NCBI RefSeq assembly: GCF_021390475.1
Contig: NZ_JAJUWS010000040.1
Coordinates: forward strand, 1 to 62,582
DNA length: 62,582 nucleotides
From: Streptomyces sp. ST2-7A
Lineage (GTDB): Bacteria; Actinomycetota; Actinomycetes; Streptomycetales; Streptomycetaceae
Reading direction: 5' to 3'
A program made the translations under genes and the position numbers. The notes under the pieces were generated by a model that ran no database searches, had not been told where the DNA came from, and saw only the letters and a list, made by a program, of their open reading frames with translations. Of this stretch, positions 25,114 to 34,536 are shown in pieces; within the stretch, counting starts at the first letter, position 1, and every line of letters begins with the position of its first letter.

Positions 25114-27446
25114 ACCGGCAGCAGGACGGCGCGTCGGCCATCACCGTCACCCCGGCCGACACCCCCGTCGGCCCGACCGAGGACGAGCGACCGAGCGGTG
25201 GCCCGCCGCACGGCCTGGGCTCCTCGGTGCCCTCCACCGACACCACCGCCAAGGCCGGCGGCACCCACCCCTACACCGCCGACCTGTGGGCCGAGGGCCT
25301 GCTGTGGGCGACCATCCTGCGCTCGCCGCACCCACGCGCGCGCATCCTGGACATCGACACCTCGCGGGCCGCCGCCATACCGGGCGTCCGCGCCGTGGTC
25401 ACCCACCGCGACATCACCGGTGAACCCCACCTGGGCCGCCGCGTCCTCGACCGCCCCGCGCTGGCCTCCGAGGAGGTCCGCCACCACGGCGAGCCGATCG
25501 CCGCCGTCGCCGCCGACCACCCCGACACCGCCCGCCTGGCCGCCGCCGCCATCGCCGTCGGGTACGAGGTGCTGGAGCCGATCACCGACCCCGGCGAGGC
25601 CTTCGAGTCCGAGCCGCTGCACCCCGACGGCAACCTCATCCGCCACATCCCGCTGCGCCACGGCGACCCCTCCGCCACCGGCGAGGTCGTCGTCGAGGGC
25701 GTCTACCGGATCGGCCGGCAGGACCCGGCGCCGATCGGCGCCGAGGCCGGCCTCGCCGTGCCGCGCCTGGACGGCGGCGTCGAGCTGTACACCGCCGCCA
25801 CCGACCCGCACACCGACCGCGACCGGCTGGCCACGTGCCTGGGCATGGACCCCGACCTGGTCAAGATCTGCGTCACCGGCGTGCCCGGCGCCCTCGGCGA
25901 CCGCGAGGACCTCGGCTTCCAACTCCCCCTGGCGCTGCTCGCGCTGCGCACCGGCAGCCCGGTCAAGCTGGCCGCCGGCCGCGAGGAGTCCTTCCTGGGC
26001 CACGCCCACCGCCACGCCAGCATGCTCAGCTACCGGCACCACGCCGACGCGGAGGGCCGGCTGGTCAAGGTGGAGGCGCAGATCCTCATGGACGGCGGCG
26101 CCTACGCCGACGACTCCGCCGAGGCGCTGGCCGCCGCCGTGGCCTTCGCCGCCGGCCCCTACAAGGTGCCCAACGCCGTCGTCGACGGCTGGGTGGTGCG
26201 GACCAACAACCCGCCCGCCGGTCACCTGCGCGGTGAGGGCGCGATGCAGGTGTGCGCGGCCCACGAGGGTCAGATGGACAAGCTGGCCGCCCGGCTGGGT
26301 CTGGACCCCGCCGAGGTGCGCGCCCGCAACGTGCTCGCCACCGGCGACCGCCTGCCCACCGGCCAGGCCGTGACCTGCCCCGCGCCGGTCGCCGAACTGC
26401 TGGAGGCGGTCCGCGAGGCCCCCCTGCCGCCGCTGCCCCGGGACACCCCCGTCGAGGAGTGGCTGCTGCCCGGCGGTCCCGAGGGCGCGGGCGAGCCGGG
26501 CGCGGTGCGCCGGGGCGTGGGCTGGGCCGTGGGCATGGTGCACATGCTCGGGGCCGAGGGCACCGACGAGGTGTCCACCGCCACCGTCAAGGTGGAGGGC
26601 ACCGTCGCCACCGTGCTGTGCGCGGCGGTGGAGACCGGCCAGGGCTTCACCACCCTCGCCCGCCAGATCGTGCAGGAGGTGCTGGGCATCGAGGAGGTGT
26701 ACGTCGCCCCCGTCGACACCGACCAGCCCCCCGCCGGCCCCGGCGGACGCGGACGGCACACCTGGGTCTCCGCCGGCGCCGTGGAACGGGCGGCCAAGAT
26801 GGTCCGTACCCAACTCCTCCAGCCCCTCGCCGCCACCTTCGGGATGTCCGCCGAGCTGCTGAGCATCGCCGACGGCAAGATCACCTCCTACGACGGCGTG
26901 CTCAGCACCACGGTCGTGGAGGCGCTGGAGGGCAAGGAACTGTGGGCCACCGCGCAGTGCCGCCCGCACCCCACCGAACCGCTGGACGGCGCCGGTCAGG
27001 GGGACGCCTTCGTCGGTCTGACCTTCGCGGCCCTGCGCGCCGTGGTGGACGTGGACGTGGAACTGGGCTCGGTGCGGGTGGTGGAACTGGCCCTGGCCCA
27101 GGACGTCGGGCGGATCCTCAACCCGGCCCGGCTGCGCTCCCGGCTGGAGGCCGGCCTCACCCAGGGCGTCGGCGCGGCGCTGACCGAGCACCTGCGGGTG
27201 GTCAAGGGCGTCGTGCGCCGGCCGGACCTCGCCGGTTACGCGCTGCCCACCGCCCTGGACACCCCGGACATCAGGATCGTCCGACTGGTCGAGGAGCGGG
27301 ACGTGGTGGCGCCCTTCGGCGCCAAGTCCGCGAGTGCCGCCCCGCTGGTGGTGGCGCCGGCCGCGATCGCCTCGGCGGTGCGGGCGGCGACCGGCCGGCC
27401 GGTCAACCGGCTGCCGATCCGGCCGCAGTCCGCCGTCGCCCGCTGA
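25110..27446 (+). CDS. Molybdenum hydroxylase molybdopterin-binding subunit, atypical active site
   Basis: A 778-residue large subunit. Family features include GGTHPYTADLWAEGLLWATILRSPHPRARI-type N-terminus, NNPPAGHLRGEGAMQ, VETGQGFTTLARQIV and the C-terminal domain. At the site where related enzymes have G-x-K-G-x-G-E and the essential base glutamate, this protein reads G737-A-K-S-A-S-A743, so the glutamate is alanine. The glycine-rich GGGFGGK cofactor loop is likewise replaced (GALGDRED). It may be a divergent subfamily with a different substrate or chemistry, or an inactive homologue kept for another role. GTG 25110 overlaps the preceding stop; GGAGGCGAG is the ribosome-binding site. Confidence 0.9.
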   Translation: MNRQQDGASAITVTPADTPVGPTEDERPSGGPPHGLGSSVPSTDTTAKAGGTHPYTADLWAEGLLWATILRSPHPRARILDIDTSRAAAIPGVRAVVTHRDITGEPHLGRRVLDRPALASEEVRHHGEPIAAVAADHPDTARLAAAAIAVGYEVLEPITDPGEAFESEPLHPDGNLIRHIPLRHGDPSATGEVVVEGVYRIGRQDPAPIGAEAGLAVPRLDGGVELYTAATDPHTDRDRLATCLGMDPDLVKICVTGVPGALGDREDLGFQLPLALLALRTGSPVKLAAGREESFLGHAHRHASMLSYRHHADAEGRLVKVEAQILMDGGAYADDSAEALAAAVAFAAGPYKVPNAVVDGWVVRTNNPPAGHLRGEGAMQVCAAHEGQMDKLAARLGLDPAEVRARNVLATGDRLPTGQAVTCPAPVAELLEAVREAPLPPLPRDTPVEEWLLPGGPEGAGEPGAVRRGVGWAVGMVHMLGAEGTDEVSTATVKVEGTVATVLCAAVETGQGFTTLARQIVQEVLGIEEVYVAPVDTDQPPAGPGGRGRHTWVSAGAVERAAKMVRTQLLQPLAATFGMSAELLSIADGKITSYDGVLSTTVVEALEGKELWATAQCRPHPTEPLDGAGQGDAFVGLTFAALRAVVDVDVELGSVRVVELALAQDVGRILNPARLRSRLEAGLTQGVGAALTEHLRVVKGVVRRPDLAGYALPTALDTPDIRIVRLVEERDVVAPFGAKSASAAPLVVAPAAIASAVRAATGRPVNRLPIRPQSAVAR

Positions 27447-27533
27447 CGGCCGGCCCCGCCGGAACGGGACCCGGGACCGGCGGCGGAGGGAATCCCCGAC
27501 CGAAGGCCATAGGCGAATCCGGTCTTTGGTCCT

Positions 27534-27539
27534 TACGGT
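27534..27539 (+). promoter_or_regulatory. -10 element for a leaderless MFS transcript
   Basis: TACGGT ends 7 bases before ATG 27547; no ribosome-binding site is visible. Confidence 0.45.
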
Positions 27540-27546
27540 GTCCCTC

Positions 27547-29229
27547 ATGAGTCATGTCGAGGCCGGCGCCGACGTCGCCGCCCGTCCCACCGGAACGCCC
27601 GGTCGGCCGGATACCGCCACCCCCGAACACCCACCGGGCGGGGTGTTGAGCGCGCCGTACCGCGCGCTGACCCTGGGAAGCGTCAGCGTCATCCTGCTGA
27701 TCGCCTTCGAGGCGATGGCCGTGGGCACGGCGATGCCCGCGGCGGCGGCCCAACTGGACGGCCTGGGTCTGTACGCCTTCGCCTTCGCCGCCTTCTTCAC
27801 CACCAGCCTGCTGGGCATGGTGCTCTCCGGCCAATGGTGCGACCGGACCGGGCCCGTCGCCCCCGTGGTGACCGGTATCGGGATCTTCTGCGGCGGCCTG
27901 CTGCTGGCCGGCGGGGCGCAGACGATGTTCATGCTCATCCTCGGCCGGGCCGGCCAGGGCTTCGGATCCGGGCTGATCATCGTCGCGCTGTACGTCGTGG
28001 TGCGCCGGGCCTACCCCGACCACCTGCGGCCCTCCGCGCTGGCCGCCTTCGCCTCGGCCTGGGTGGTCCCCGCGATGGTCGGCCCGGTGATCTCGGGCAC
28101 CATCACCGAGCGCTTCGGCTGGCGGTGGGTCTTCCTCGGCATCACGGTGCTGGTCCTGCTGCCGCTGCTGGTGATGCTCCCCGCGATGCGCCGTTCGGCG
28201 AGCGGCCCCACCGAGGACGGGCCGCGGGGCCGGTTCGACGGCCGCGGGTTGCGGCTGGCCGGCGCCATCGCGATCGGCGCGGCCCTGCTCCAGTTCGGTG
28301 GCCAGGAACTGCGCTGGTGGTCCCTGGTGCCGGCGGTGATCGGCGCGGCGCTGCTGGTGCCGTCGGCGGTGCGGCTGTTGCCCACCGGAACCTTCCGTTC
28401 GGCGCGCGGGATGCCCTCCGCGATCCTGTTGCGCGGCATCGTCTCGGCCTCCTTCCTCTCCGCCGAGAGCTTCGTGCCGCTGCTGCTGGTCACCCAGCGC
28501 GGCCTGTCCTACACCCAGGCCGGACTGGCGATCGCCGCCGGCGGCCTGACCTGGGCGCTGGGGTCCTTCACCCAGTCCCGTCCGGCGGCCGAGCCGCACC
28601 GGCTGCCGCTCATGCGGGTGGGGACCGTCCTGGTCCCGATCGGGGTGGCCGGCACCGCGCTGGTGCTGCTGGAGGCCGTGCCGGTGTGGTTGCCGGTCAT
28701 CACCCTGGCCCTGGCCTGCTACGGAATGGGCCTGATCATCTCCTCGGTGGGTGTGCTGATCCTGCGCTTCTCCGAGCCCGCGCAGGTGGGCGGGAACATC
28801 TCCTCGCTCCAGGTCTGTGACGCCCTGGCCAACGTGGTGACCCTCACGGTGGTCGGCAGCGCCTTCGCGGCGCTGGGCGGCTCCACCGCGGCCCTCGCCG
28901 AGGGCGAGCGGGCGGCGGACGCGCAGATCGCCCCCGGCGCGTTCCTGGTGGTGTACGTCGTGACCACGCTCATGGCGCTGGCCGCGATACCGGTCGCCGG
29001 ACGGCTGATCCCCCGGGACGCGCCGAAGCGCGACGCCGTCCCGGCGGCCGGCGTCGACGCCGCTCGTGCGGGTGACACCGGCGCCGATGGGCCGGCCACC
29101 GAAGGGCCGGCGGCGGGCGACACCGGCCGGGCCGAGGCCGACAGCGACGGGGTCACCGTGGTGCGGGACGCCACCGGCCGGTCCACGCCCCCCGGCCCCG
29201 CTCCCGGTCCCATCCCGCCGGTGGACTGA
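27547..29229 (+). CDS. 14-TM major facilitator exporter (DHA2-like)
   Basis: A 560-residue membrane protein with about fourteen hydrophobic segments between residues 35 and 500. The loop between TM2 and TM3 reads GQWCDRTGPV, a variant of the MFS motif A. GRAGQGFGSGLIIVALYVVV and GWRWVFLGITVLVLLP follow the pattern of drug:H+ antiporters with 14 spans. The C-terminal ~60 residues are a polar, Ala/Asp/Gly-rich tail. Substrate is unknown; export of a drug or metabolite is the family expectation. It is not obviously coupled to the hydroxylase operon, since 100 bases and its own -10 element separate them. Confidence 0.85.
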   Translation: MSHVEAGADVAARPTGTPGRPDTATPEHPPGGVLSAPYRALTLGSVSVILLIAFEAMAVGTAMPAAAAQLDGLGLYAFAFAAFFTTSLLGMVLSGQWCDRTGPVAPVVTGIGIFCGGLLLAGGAQTMFMLILGRAGQGFGSGLIIVALYVVVRRAYPDHLRPSALAAFASAWVVPAMVGPVISGTITERFGWRWVFLGITVLVLLPLLVMLPAMRRSASGPTEDGPRGRFDGRGLRLAGAIAIGAALLQFGGQELRWWSLVPAVIGAALLVPSAVRLLPTGTFRSARGMPSAILLRGIVSASFLSAESFVPLLLVTQRGLSYTQAGLAIAAGGLTWALGSFTQSRPAAEPHRLPLMRVGTVLVPIGVAGTALVLLEAVPVWLPVITLALACYGMGLIISSVGVLILRFSEPAQVGGNISSLQVCDALANVVTLTVVGSAFAALGGSTAALAEGERAADAQIAPGAFLVVYVVTTLMALAAIPVAGRLIPRDAPKRDAVPAAGVDAARAGDTGADGPATEGPAAGDTGRAEADSDGVTVVRDATGRSTPPGPAPGPIPPVD

Positions 29230-29965
29230 CGCCGCCTCACCCGTCCCGTCACCCGCCGGGTTCCGACACCGACAGCGACGTGAACCGTCGTGGTGCGGGA
29301 CGCCGCGGGAGCCGTCGCGCCCCGATCCGTTCGGGTCGCGGAGGGGCCGACGTCGGGCGGACGGCCGGTGTTCCGTGCCGGGGTCGCGCCCCCGGCGGGC
29401 CGGCGCGGGTCGCCCCGCCGGGGGGACGCGGTGTCGGAGGGGTCGCACGGCCCCGTGTCCACCGGCCCCGGGCGGCACCATCGAGATGGGGGACCCCGGC
29501 GGCGTTTCCCACTCCGCCGCCGGCCGGGCATCGGCACGGCCGATCGCCCCCCGAAAGTGTGCCGCCGGGACCGGGGCGAGCCCCGCCGGGACGGGGGAGG
29601 GGCCGGCCGTCCCGGCGGGCCGCGCCGCGCCCCGGATGGGGCGCGACCTCCCGTCGGGGCGCGGCCTCCTGTCGGGCCGTGACCTCCCCCGAGAAACGGT
29701 CCCGTGACGTCGCGCGCCCCGGTCGGATGACGACCGGGGCGCGCACGGGGCCGGGGTTCGGTCGGCCGACTGCGGGACGGACCCGTATCGGCCGGCCGGA
29801 CGGGACCCGTGGGGGTCAAGGGATCCGCCGGGAACCCGCCGGGGCCGGCGGGAGGGGCCGGCCGGCGCCGCCGGCCCCGGCGGCGTGCCGGCATCCCGGC
29901 ACGCCGGGATGCCGTTAGGCTGACCGGGTTCCGAACCGCCCCCGACCGAACCCCCGCCGGAGACC
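29230..29965. other. Intergenic region before DEIH helicase, containing repeat copy 1
   Basis: 736 bases without a convincing gene. The repeat copy at 29696-29860 occupies the second half. A TAGGCT at about 29916 is a likely -10 element for the helicase gene, giving a leader of roughly 40 bases. A GCCGGCATCCCGGCACGCCGGGATGCC palindromic patch lies at 29885-29911. Confidence 0.5.
29696..29860 (+). repeat. Dispersed inverted repeat, copy 1
   Basis: About 165 bases nearly identical, in opposite orientation, to 35694-35857. It begins ACGGTCCCGTGACGTCG and ends in GGGAACCCGCCGGGGCCGG. Its core is a perfect 14-base hairpin, arms 29712-29725 and 29731-29744, loop GATGA. No coding potential, transposase or target duplication is evident. 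It resembles a small non-autonomous element or a duplicated terminator. Confidence 0.85.
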
Positions 29966-31840
29966 GTGACCATCCCGTCGTCCTCCCCAGCCGCCCAGTT
30001 GGGTTTCCCGTCGTCCACCCAACCGGATGCCGCCCCGTCCGCCCCACAGGTCGCCACCGTGCCCGCTGCCTCCTCGCACCTGTCACCCGCCTTCCCCGGC
30101 CGCGCGCCGTGGGGCACGGCGGGCAAGCTGCGTGCCTGGCAGCAGGGGGCGATGGAGCGTTACCTGGCCGAGCACCCGCGGGACTTCCTCGCGGTCGCCA
30201 CCCCCGGCGCGGGAAAGACCACCTTCGCGCTCACCCTCGCCTCCTGGCTCCTCCACCACCACGTGGTGCGACAGGTCACCGTGGTCGCGCCCACCGAGCA
30301 CCTGAAGAAGCAGTGGGCCGAGGCCGCGGCCCGGATAGGGATCCGGCTCGATCCCGAGTACAGCGCCGGACCGCTGGGCCGGGAGTACCACGGGGTGGCG
30401 GTCACCTACGCGGGCGTCGGTGTCCGACCGATGCTGCACCGCAACCGCTGCGAGCAGCGCAAGACCCTGGTGATCCTGGACGAGATCCACCACGCCGGCG
30501 ACAGCCGTTCCTGGGGCGAGGCGTGCCTGGAGGCGTTCGACCCGGCGACCCGCCGGCTCGCCCTGACCGGCACGCCCTTCCGCTCGGACACCAACCCCAT
30601 CCCGTTCGTGCAATACGGCGAGGACGCCGAGGGCCTGCGCCGCTCGGTCGCGGACTACACCTACGGCTACGGCAACGCCCTGGCCGACGGCGTCGTCCGT
30701 CCCGTGATCTTCCTCTCCTACAGCGGCAACATGCGCTGGCGCACCAAGGCGGGCGACGAGATCGAGGCGCGGCTCGGCGAGCCGATGACCAAGGACGCGA
30801 TCTCCCAGGCGTGGCGCACCGCCCTGGACCCGCGCGGCGACTGGATACCGTCCGTGCTGGGCGCCGCCGACCGTCGGCTGACCGAGGTTCGGCGGGGCAT
30901 CCCGGACGCGGGCGCGCTGGTGATCGCCACCGACCAGGACTCCGCGCGCTCCTACGCCAAGCTGTTGCGGGAGATCACCGGCGAGAAGCCGACCGTCGTG
31001 CTCTCCGACGACTCCGGCGCCTCCGACCGCATCGAGGCGTTCCGGCAGTCCGACGACCGCTGGATGGTGGCGGTGCGGATGGTCTCCGAGGGGGTGGACG
31101 TGCCCCGCCTGGCGGTGGGGGTGTACGCGACGACGATCTCCACCCCGCTGTTCTTCGCGCAGGCGGTGGGCCGTTTCGTGCGGTCCCGCCGGCGCGGCGA
31201 GACCGCCTCGGTATTCCTGCCCACCGTCCCCTCGCTGCTGGGCTTCGCGCACGAGATGGAGCTCCAGCGGGACCACGTGCTCGACAAGCCGAAGCGCGGC
31301 GGGGACGACGACCCGTACGCCGAGGAGGCCGACCTGCTGAAGGAGGCCGAGCGGGAGCAGGACGAGGACACCGGCGACCAGGACCAGTTGCCGTTCGAGG
31401 CGCTGGAATCCGACGCCGTCTTCGACCGCGTGATGTACGACGGCGCGGAGTTCGGGATGCAGGCGCACCCCGGCAGCGAGGAGGAACAGGACTACCTCGG
31501 TATTCCGGGACTCCTGGAACCCGACCAGGTGCAGATGCTTCTCCAGCGGCGGCAGGCCCGGCAGATCGCGCACAGCAAGAAGAAGCCGGCCGAGGAGGCC
31601 GATCTCCTCGAACTCCCCGCCGAGCGGCGGCCCGTGGTCACCCACCGGGAACTCCAGGAGTTGCGGCGGGAACTGCACGGCCTGGTCGGCGCCTACTCGC
31701 ACCAGACGGGGAAGCCGCACGGCTCGATCCACAACGAGCTGCGCCGTGCCTGCGGCGGACCCCCGACCGCCGAGGCGACCGCCGGGCAGTTGCGGCAGCG
31801 CATCGACCGGGTGCGGGACTGGGCCACCCGGATGCGCTGA
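29966..31840 (+). CDS. DEAD/DEAH-box superfamily 2 helicase (DEIH form)
   Basis: A 624-residue helicase. The Walker A motif is ATPGAGKTTFAL near residue 78, the Walker B box is VILDEIHHAGD, motif III reads LTGTPFRS, and the second RecA domain has VRMVSEGVDVPRL and QAVGRFVRSRRRG. The C-terminal third is acidic and helical (EEADLLKEAEREQDEDTGDQDQ) and then basic, possibly a partner-binding region. The family resembles the type III restriction/UvrB-like SF2 group, but no nuclease or methylase partner is nearby. Such proteins are conserved in streptomycetes with undefined roles, perhaps in DNA repair or RNA turnover. GTG 29966 follows GCCGGAG. Confidence 0.85.
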   Translation: MTIPSSSPAAQLGFPSSTQPDAAPSAPQVATVPAASSHLSPAFPGRAPWGTAGKLRAWQQGAMERYLAEHPRDFLAVATPGAGKTTFALTLASWLLHHHVVRQVTVVAPTEHLKKQWAEAAARIGIRLDPEYSAGPLGREYHGVAVTYAGVGVRPMLHRNRCEQRKTLVILDEIHHAGDSRSWGEACLEAFDPATRRLALTGTPFRSDTNPIPFVQYGEDAEGLRRSVADYTYGYGNALADGVVRPVIFLSYSGNMRWRTKAGDEIEARLGEPMTKDAISQAWRTALDPRGDWIPSVLGAADRRLTEVRRGIPDAGALVIATDQDSARSYAKLLREITGEKPTVVLSDDSGASDRIEAFRQSDDRWMVAVRMVSEGVDVPRLAVGVYATTISTPLFFAQAVGRFVRSRRRGETASVFLPTVPSLLGFAHEMELQRDHVLDKPKRGGDDDPYAEEADLLKEAEREQDEDTGDQDQLPFEALESDAVFDRVMYDGAEFGMQAHPGSEEEQDYLGIPGLLEPDQVQMLLQRRQARQIAHSKKKPAEEADLLELPAERRPVVTHRELQELRRELHGLVGAYSHQTGKPHGSIHNELRRACGGPPTAEATAGQLRQRIDRVRDWATRMR

Positions 31841-32295
31841 GCCCCGGCTCGAGCCGGGAGTCCCGGCCGGGTGCCGTCGGTGTCCCGGCCTTGTCCCGTG
31901 GAGCCTCCGGAGGGCCTCGGCCCGCTCGCGGACCGGGGCCCTCCGGCACGGAAACGGGTGGTCGGGGGCACGCGCCGCCCCGACCGGGCCGTGAACGGGC
32001 ATGAAAACCACAGCGGCCGGGTGTCCTCAATGCGGAAAGGCAGGCGGGATTTTTCTCGCTTTTTCGCCCAAAGCGTTCCGAGGATCGCTCGAATCCCGGA
32101 CAAGCCCTTCCGGTGAGCGGTGACCGTGTATAGGTTTCCGGTCACGCGCACGCCGGGCCGGAGCCGTCCCGGGGCGCAGCCGGCTGTGTGACCTGCCACC
32201 GCCACCCATGGCTCCTCGCGCGTGCGGTCGGCCGGGTCGGTGGTCGGACGCACCCCGCGACGCCGAGCCGGACCCACCCGAGAACAGGGGGCGTC
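31841..32295. other. Intergenic region before iclR-like gene
   Basis: 455 bases. It holds the helicase terminator (31907-31946), then a lower-G+C patch (32030-32100, with ATTTTTCTCGCTTTTTCGCCC), and a TATAGGT at about 32129 that could be a -10 element for the IclR gene. No convincing gene. Confidence 0.5.
31907..31946 (+). terminator. Hairpin after the DEIH helicase gene
   Basis: CCGGAGGGCC (31907-31916) pairs perfectly with GGCCCTCCGG (31937-31946). Confidence 0.65.
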
Positions 32296-32940
32296 GTGAC
32301 CGCGGAGACCTCTCAGACGCTCGACCGGGGACTGCGCGTCCTCAAGCTGCTCGCCGAGACCGATCACGGGCTGACCGTGACCGAGCTCTCCCGACGTCTC
32401 GGGGTGAACCGCACGGTCGTGTACCGCTTGCTCGCCACATTGGAACAGCACGCCCTGGTGCGCCGCGACGCCGGCGGCCGGGCCCGGGTGGGCGTCGGCG
32501 TGCTGGGCCTGGGCCGCCAGGTCCACCCACTGGTCCGCGAGGCCGCCCTGCCCGCCCTGCGTTCCCTCGCCGAGGACGTCGGCGCGACCGCCCACCTGAC
32601 GGTGGTGGATGGCACCGAGGCGCTGGCCGTGGCCGTGGTCGAACCGAGCTGGACCGACTATCACGTCGCCTACCGCGCCGGCTTCCGGCACTCCCTGGAC
32701 CGGGGAGCGGCCGGGCGCGCGATCCTCACCGGACGCTGCAAGGACATCGACGACGAGGACGGTTACGTCCTCACCCACGGTGAGCTGGAGGCCGGGGCCA
32801 GCGGGGCCGCCGCGCCGCTGCCGTCGGGGTGCGGGATCGAGGGCAGCGTGGGTGTCGTGATGCTCAACGACGCCATCCCGCCGGAGATCGGCCCCCGGGT
32901 GGTGCGGGCGGCCCGCGAGGTCGCCGCCGTCCTCCGCTGA
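32296..32940 (+). CDS. IclR-family transcriptional regulator
   Basis: A 214-residue regulator. The N-terminal winged helix reads LDRGLRVLKLLAETDHGLTVTELSRRLGVNRTVVYRLLATLEQHALVRRD. The effector domain follows (VREAALPALRSLAEDVGATAHLTVVDGTEALAVAVVEPS, then YRAGFRHSLDRGAAGRAIL). It is shorter than most IclR proteins (~250 residues), missing part of the effector-domain C-terminus. Its target is unknown; neither neighbour looks like a catabolic operon. GTG 32296 follows CAGGGGG. Confidence 0.88.
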   Translation: MTAETSQTLDRGLRVLKLLAETDHGLTVTELSRRLGVNRTVVYRLLATLEQHALVRRDAGGRARVGVGVLGLGRQVHPLVREAALPALRSLAEDVGATAHLTVVDGTEALAVAVVEPSWTDYHVAYRAGFRHSLDRGAAGRAILTGRCKDIDDEDGYVLTHGELEAGASGAAAPLPSGCGIEGSVGVVMLNDAIPPEIGPRVVRAAREVAAVLR

Positions 32941-32988
32941 GCGGGTCGGTCCCGACCGCCTTCCGCACGGGCGGCGCGCCGGCCGTGC

Positions 32989-33468
32989 TCAGGCGGCCCG
33001 TTCCCCCGGGGAGCGGGGGAGTCGGCACACGATCTGTTTGCCCACGGCGGTGGGCACCACCCGCCGGCCGGGGGCCAGGAGATCGACCAGGCCCAGTCCC
33101 CGCCCGGTCTCGGCCGCCGGATCGTCCATCGCCGTCCGGGAGGGGGTCGGCAGTCGACGGCTCTCCGGGTCATGGACCCTGATCCACACCCCGGTGGGCT
33201 CGACCTCGATGTCCACGACCACCGGCACACCGTCACCGCACGCCCGGACACAGTTCCCGATCAGCTCGGAGACGATCAGCCGGGCGTTCTCGCAGGTCTC
33301 CGCCCCCGCCCCCGCCGCGCGCAGGACCCGCGTGGTCACGTCACGGATTATCCGCAGGCGTGCGGCGTCGGCGTTGAAGTAGATGGAGAAACCACCGGGC
33401 AGCGGCTTCACGTACCCCTCGGACGCCGGAATGACCGGACTGTTCGGTGTGGGGGATGCGACGAACAC
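32989..33468 (-). CDS. HATPase_c protein (anti-sigma-like), partner of DUF397/XRE triad
   Basis: A 159-residue ATP-binding protein of the histidine-kinase-like fold. RIIRDVTTRVLRAAG precedes an N-box (CENARLIVSELIGNCVRACG), and AAETGRGLGLVDLLAPG is the G1/G2 region. Proteins like this are encoded beside XRE/DUF5753 regulators and DUF397 proteins in streptomycetes, as in the whiJ-type clusters. GTG 33468 is preferred because GGAG lies seven bases upstream; a GTG at 33534 would add 22 residues. It is divergent from the XRE gene across an A+T-richer promoter region. Confidence 0.82.
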   Translation of the reverse strand: MFVASPTPNSPVIPASEGYVKPLPGGFSIYFNADAARLRIIRDVTTRVLRAAGAGAETCENARLIVSELIGNCVRACGDGVPVVVDIEVEPTGVWIRVHDPESRRLPTPSRTAMDDPAAETGRGLGLVDLLAPGRRVVPTAVGKQIVCRLPRSPGERAA

Positions 33469-33669
33469 GATCGTCTCCAACCTGCGGCGCCATCGACCGC
33501 ACAGCACTGGATCAAGCAGCACTCGAATCGGCACGGTTGATGCCAGTTGTCTGCTTTCTCAAAGATGGTGGCGCATTTCCTATGCGGGCCGCAAGTTTCT
33601 GCCTTTAAGTATGATGGTATTGCGGAAGGGTATTCGCTTTGCTGCCCGGGTCGGTGCGAAACTGCCCCC
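33469..33669. promoter_or_regulatory. A+T-rich divergent promoter region of the XRE triad
   Basis: This stretch has roughly even A+T and G+C, unlike the rest of the window. TATGAT at 33610-33615 matches a -10 element for the rightward XRE gene. No clear -35 box is seen. Low G+C upstream regions are common for this gene family and may reflect transfer. Confidence 0.45.
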
Positions 33670-34536
33670 ATGCCACACCAACCCCTGGTGCCGACCATTC
33701 GGCGTCGACGATTGGGCGCCACGCTCAGGAAGCTCCGCACCGACGCCGGGCTGACTTTGGAGGAAGCGGCGGATGCCATGGGGTGGCAGCCCCCGAAGCT
33801 GTCGAAGATCGAGAACGCCCGGCAGAAGATTCAGCCCGCTCAGGTCCTCACGCTGCTCGAGATGTACGGGATCACGGACGCACAGGTCTTCGGTGCGATG
33901 GAGAGCCTGGCCCGGGACGCGGACAAGAAGGGATGGTGGCAGACCTACAGCGCCATCATCTCGGCGTCCTACGCGGACTACATCTCGCTGGAGGATGACG
34001 CCGAGCGGATCTGGGAGTGGTCTCCGCTGATCGTCCCCGGCCTGCTCCAGACGGCGGACTACGCGACGGAAACCATGGCGTGCTCCTCCTTCTCCCGTAC
34101 ATCACGGGAGATCACCGCCCTGGCCGAGATCCGTCGCGCTCGTCAAGCTGTTCTGTCCCGCCCCGATCGCCCTCTTCTGTTCCGGGCGATCATTCACGAA
34201 GCGGCTCTGCGCCAGCGGTTTCCGGGTCGACCGAACACCATGCGGGAACAACTCCGCCGCTTGGTGGAGGTGGCGCGGTTCCCCAACGTCACCCTTCAGG
34301 TCATGCCATTGGCGTCGCCCGCGCACCCGGGAATCGTCGGCGGTTTCGGGGTGGTCGGGTTTCCCGCTCCGGCTGCCGAGCTCGTGGCGTTGGAGAACCT
34401 GCGGGGAAGCACATACTTTGAGGGCGAGGAGGCGGCTCCCTTCATCGACGCCATGGAGCGCATCAGTGCCGCAGCCCTGTCGGTTCAGGATTCTCTCGCC
34501 CGCCTGTCGGCCCTGGAGGAAGGACAACGGGTGTGA
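33670..34536 (+). CDS. XRE-family regulator with DUF5753 domain
   Basis: A 288-residue protein. The N-terminal Cro/CI-type helix-turn-helix covers residues 10-65 (RRRLGATLRKLRTDAGLTLEEAADAMGWQPPKLSKIENARQ). The DUF5753 (Scr1-like) domain follows, with ISLEDDAERIWEWSPLIVPGLLQTADYA and RQAVLSRPDRPLLFRAIIHEAALRQRF. The start is ATG 33670, although no good ribosome-binding site is present. The next gene, DUF397, starts inside the stop codon (GTGTGA), so the two are coupled. Together with the divergent HATPase it forms the streptomycete triad related to WhiJ, implicated in development; here the target is unknown. Confidence 0.9.
   Translation: MPHQPLVPTIRRRRLGATLRKLRTDAGLTLEEAADAMGWQPPKLSKIENARQKIQPAQVLTLLEMYGITDAQVFGAMESLARDADKKGWWQTYSAIISASYADYISLEDDAERIWEWSPLIVPGLLQTADYATETMACSSFSRTSREITALAEIRRARQAVLSRPDRPLLFRAIIHEAALRQRFPGRPNTMREQLRRLVEVARFPNVTLQVMPLASPAHPGIVGGFGVVGFPAPAAELVALENLRGSTYFEGEEAAPFIDAMERISAAALSVQDSLARLSALEEGQRV

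Noticed and set aside
29885..29911. Palindromic GGCATCCCGGCACGCCGGGATGCC patch as insertion-sequence end
   Set aside because: No matching end, transposase or target duplication; it is more likely a local hairpin near the helicase promoter.
32001..32123. 40-codon frame with a CPQCG motif upstream of the IclR gene
   Set aside because: Codon choice (ATT TTT, GCT TTT) is unlike genes here, there is no ribosome-binding site, and the single CxxC pair is not enough to support a zinc protein.
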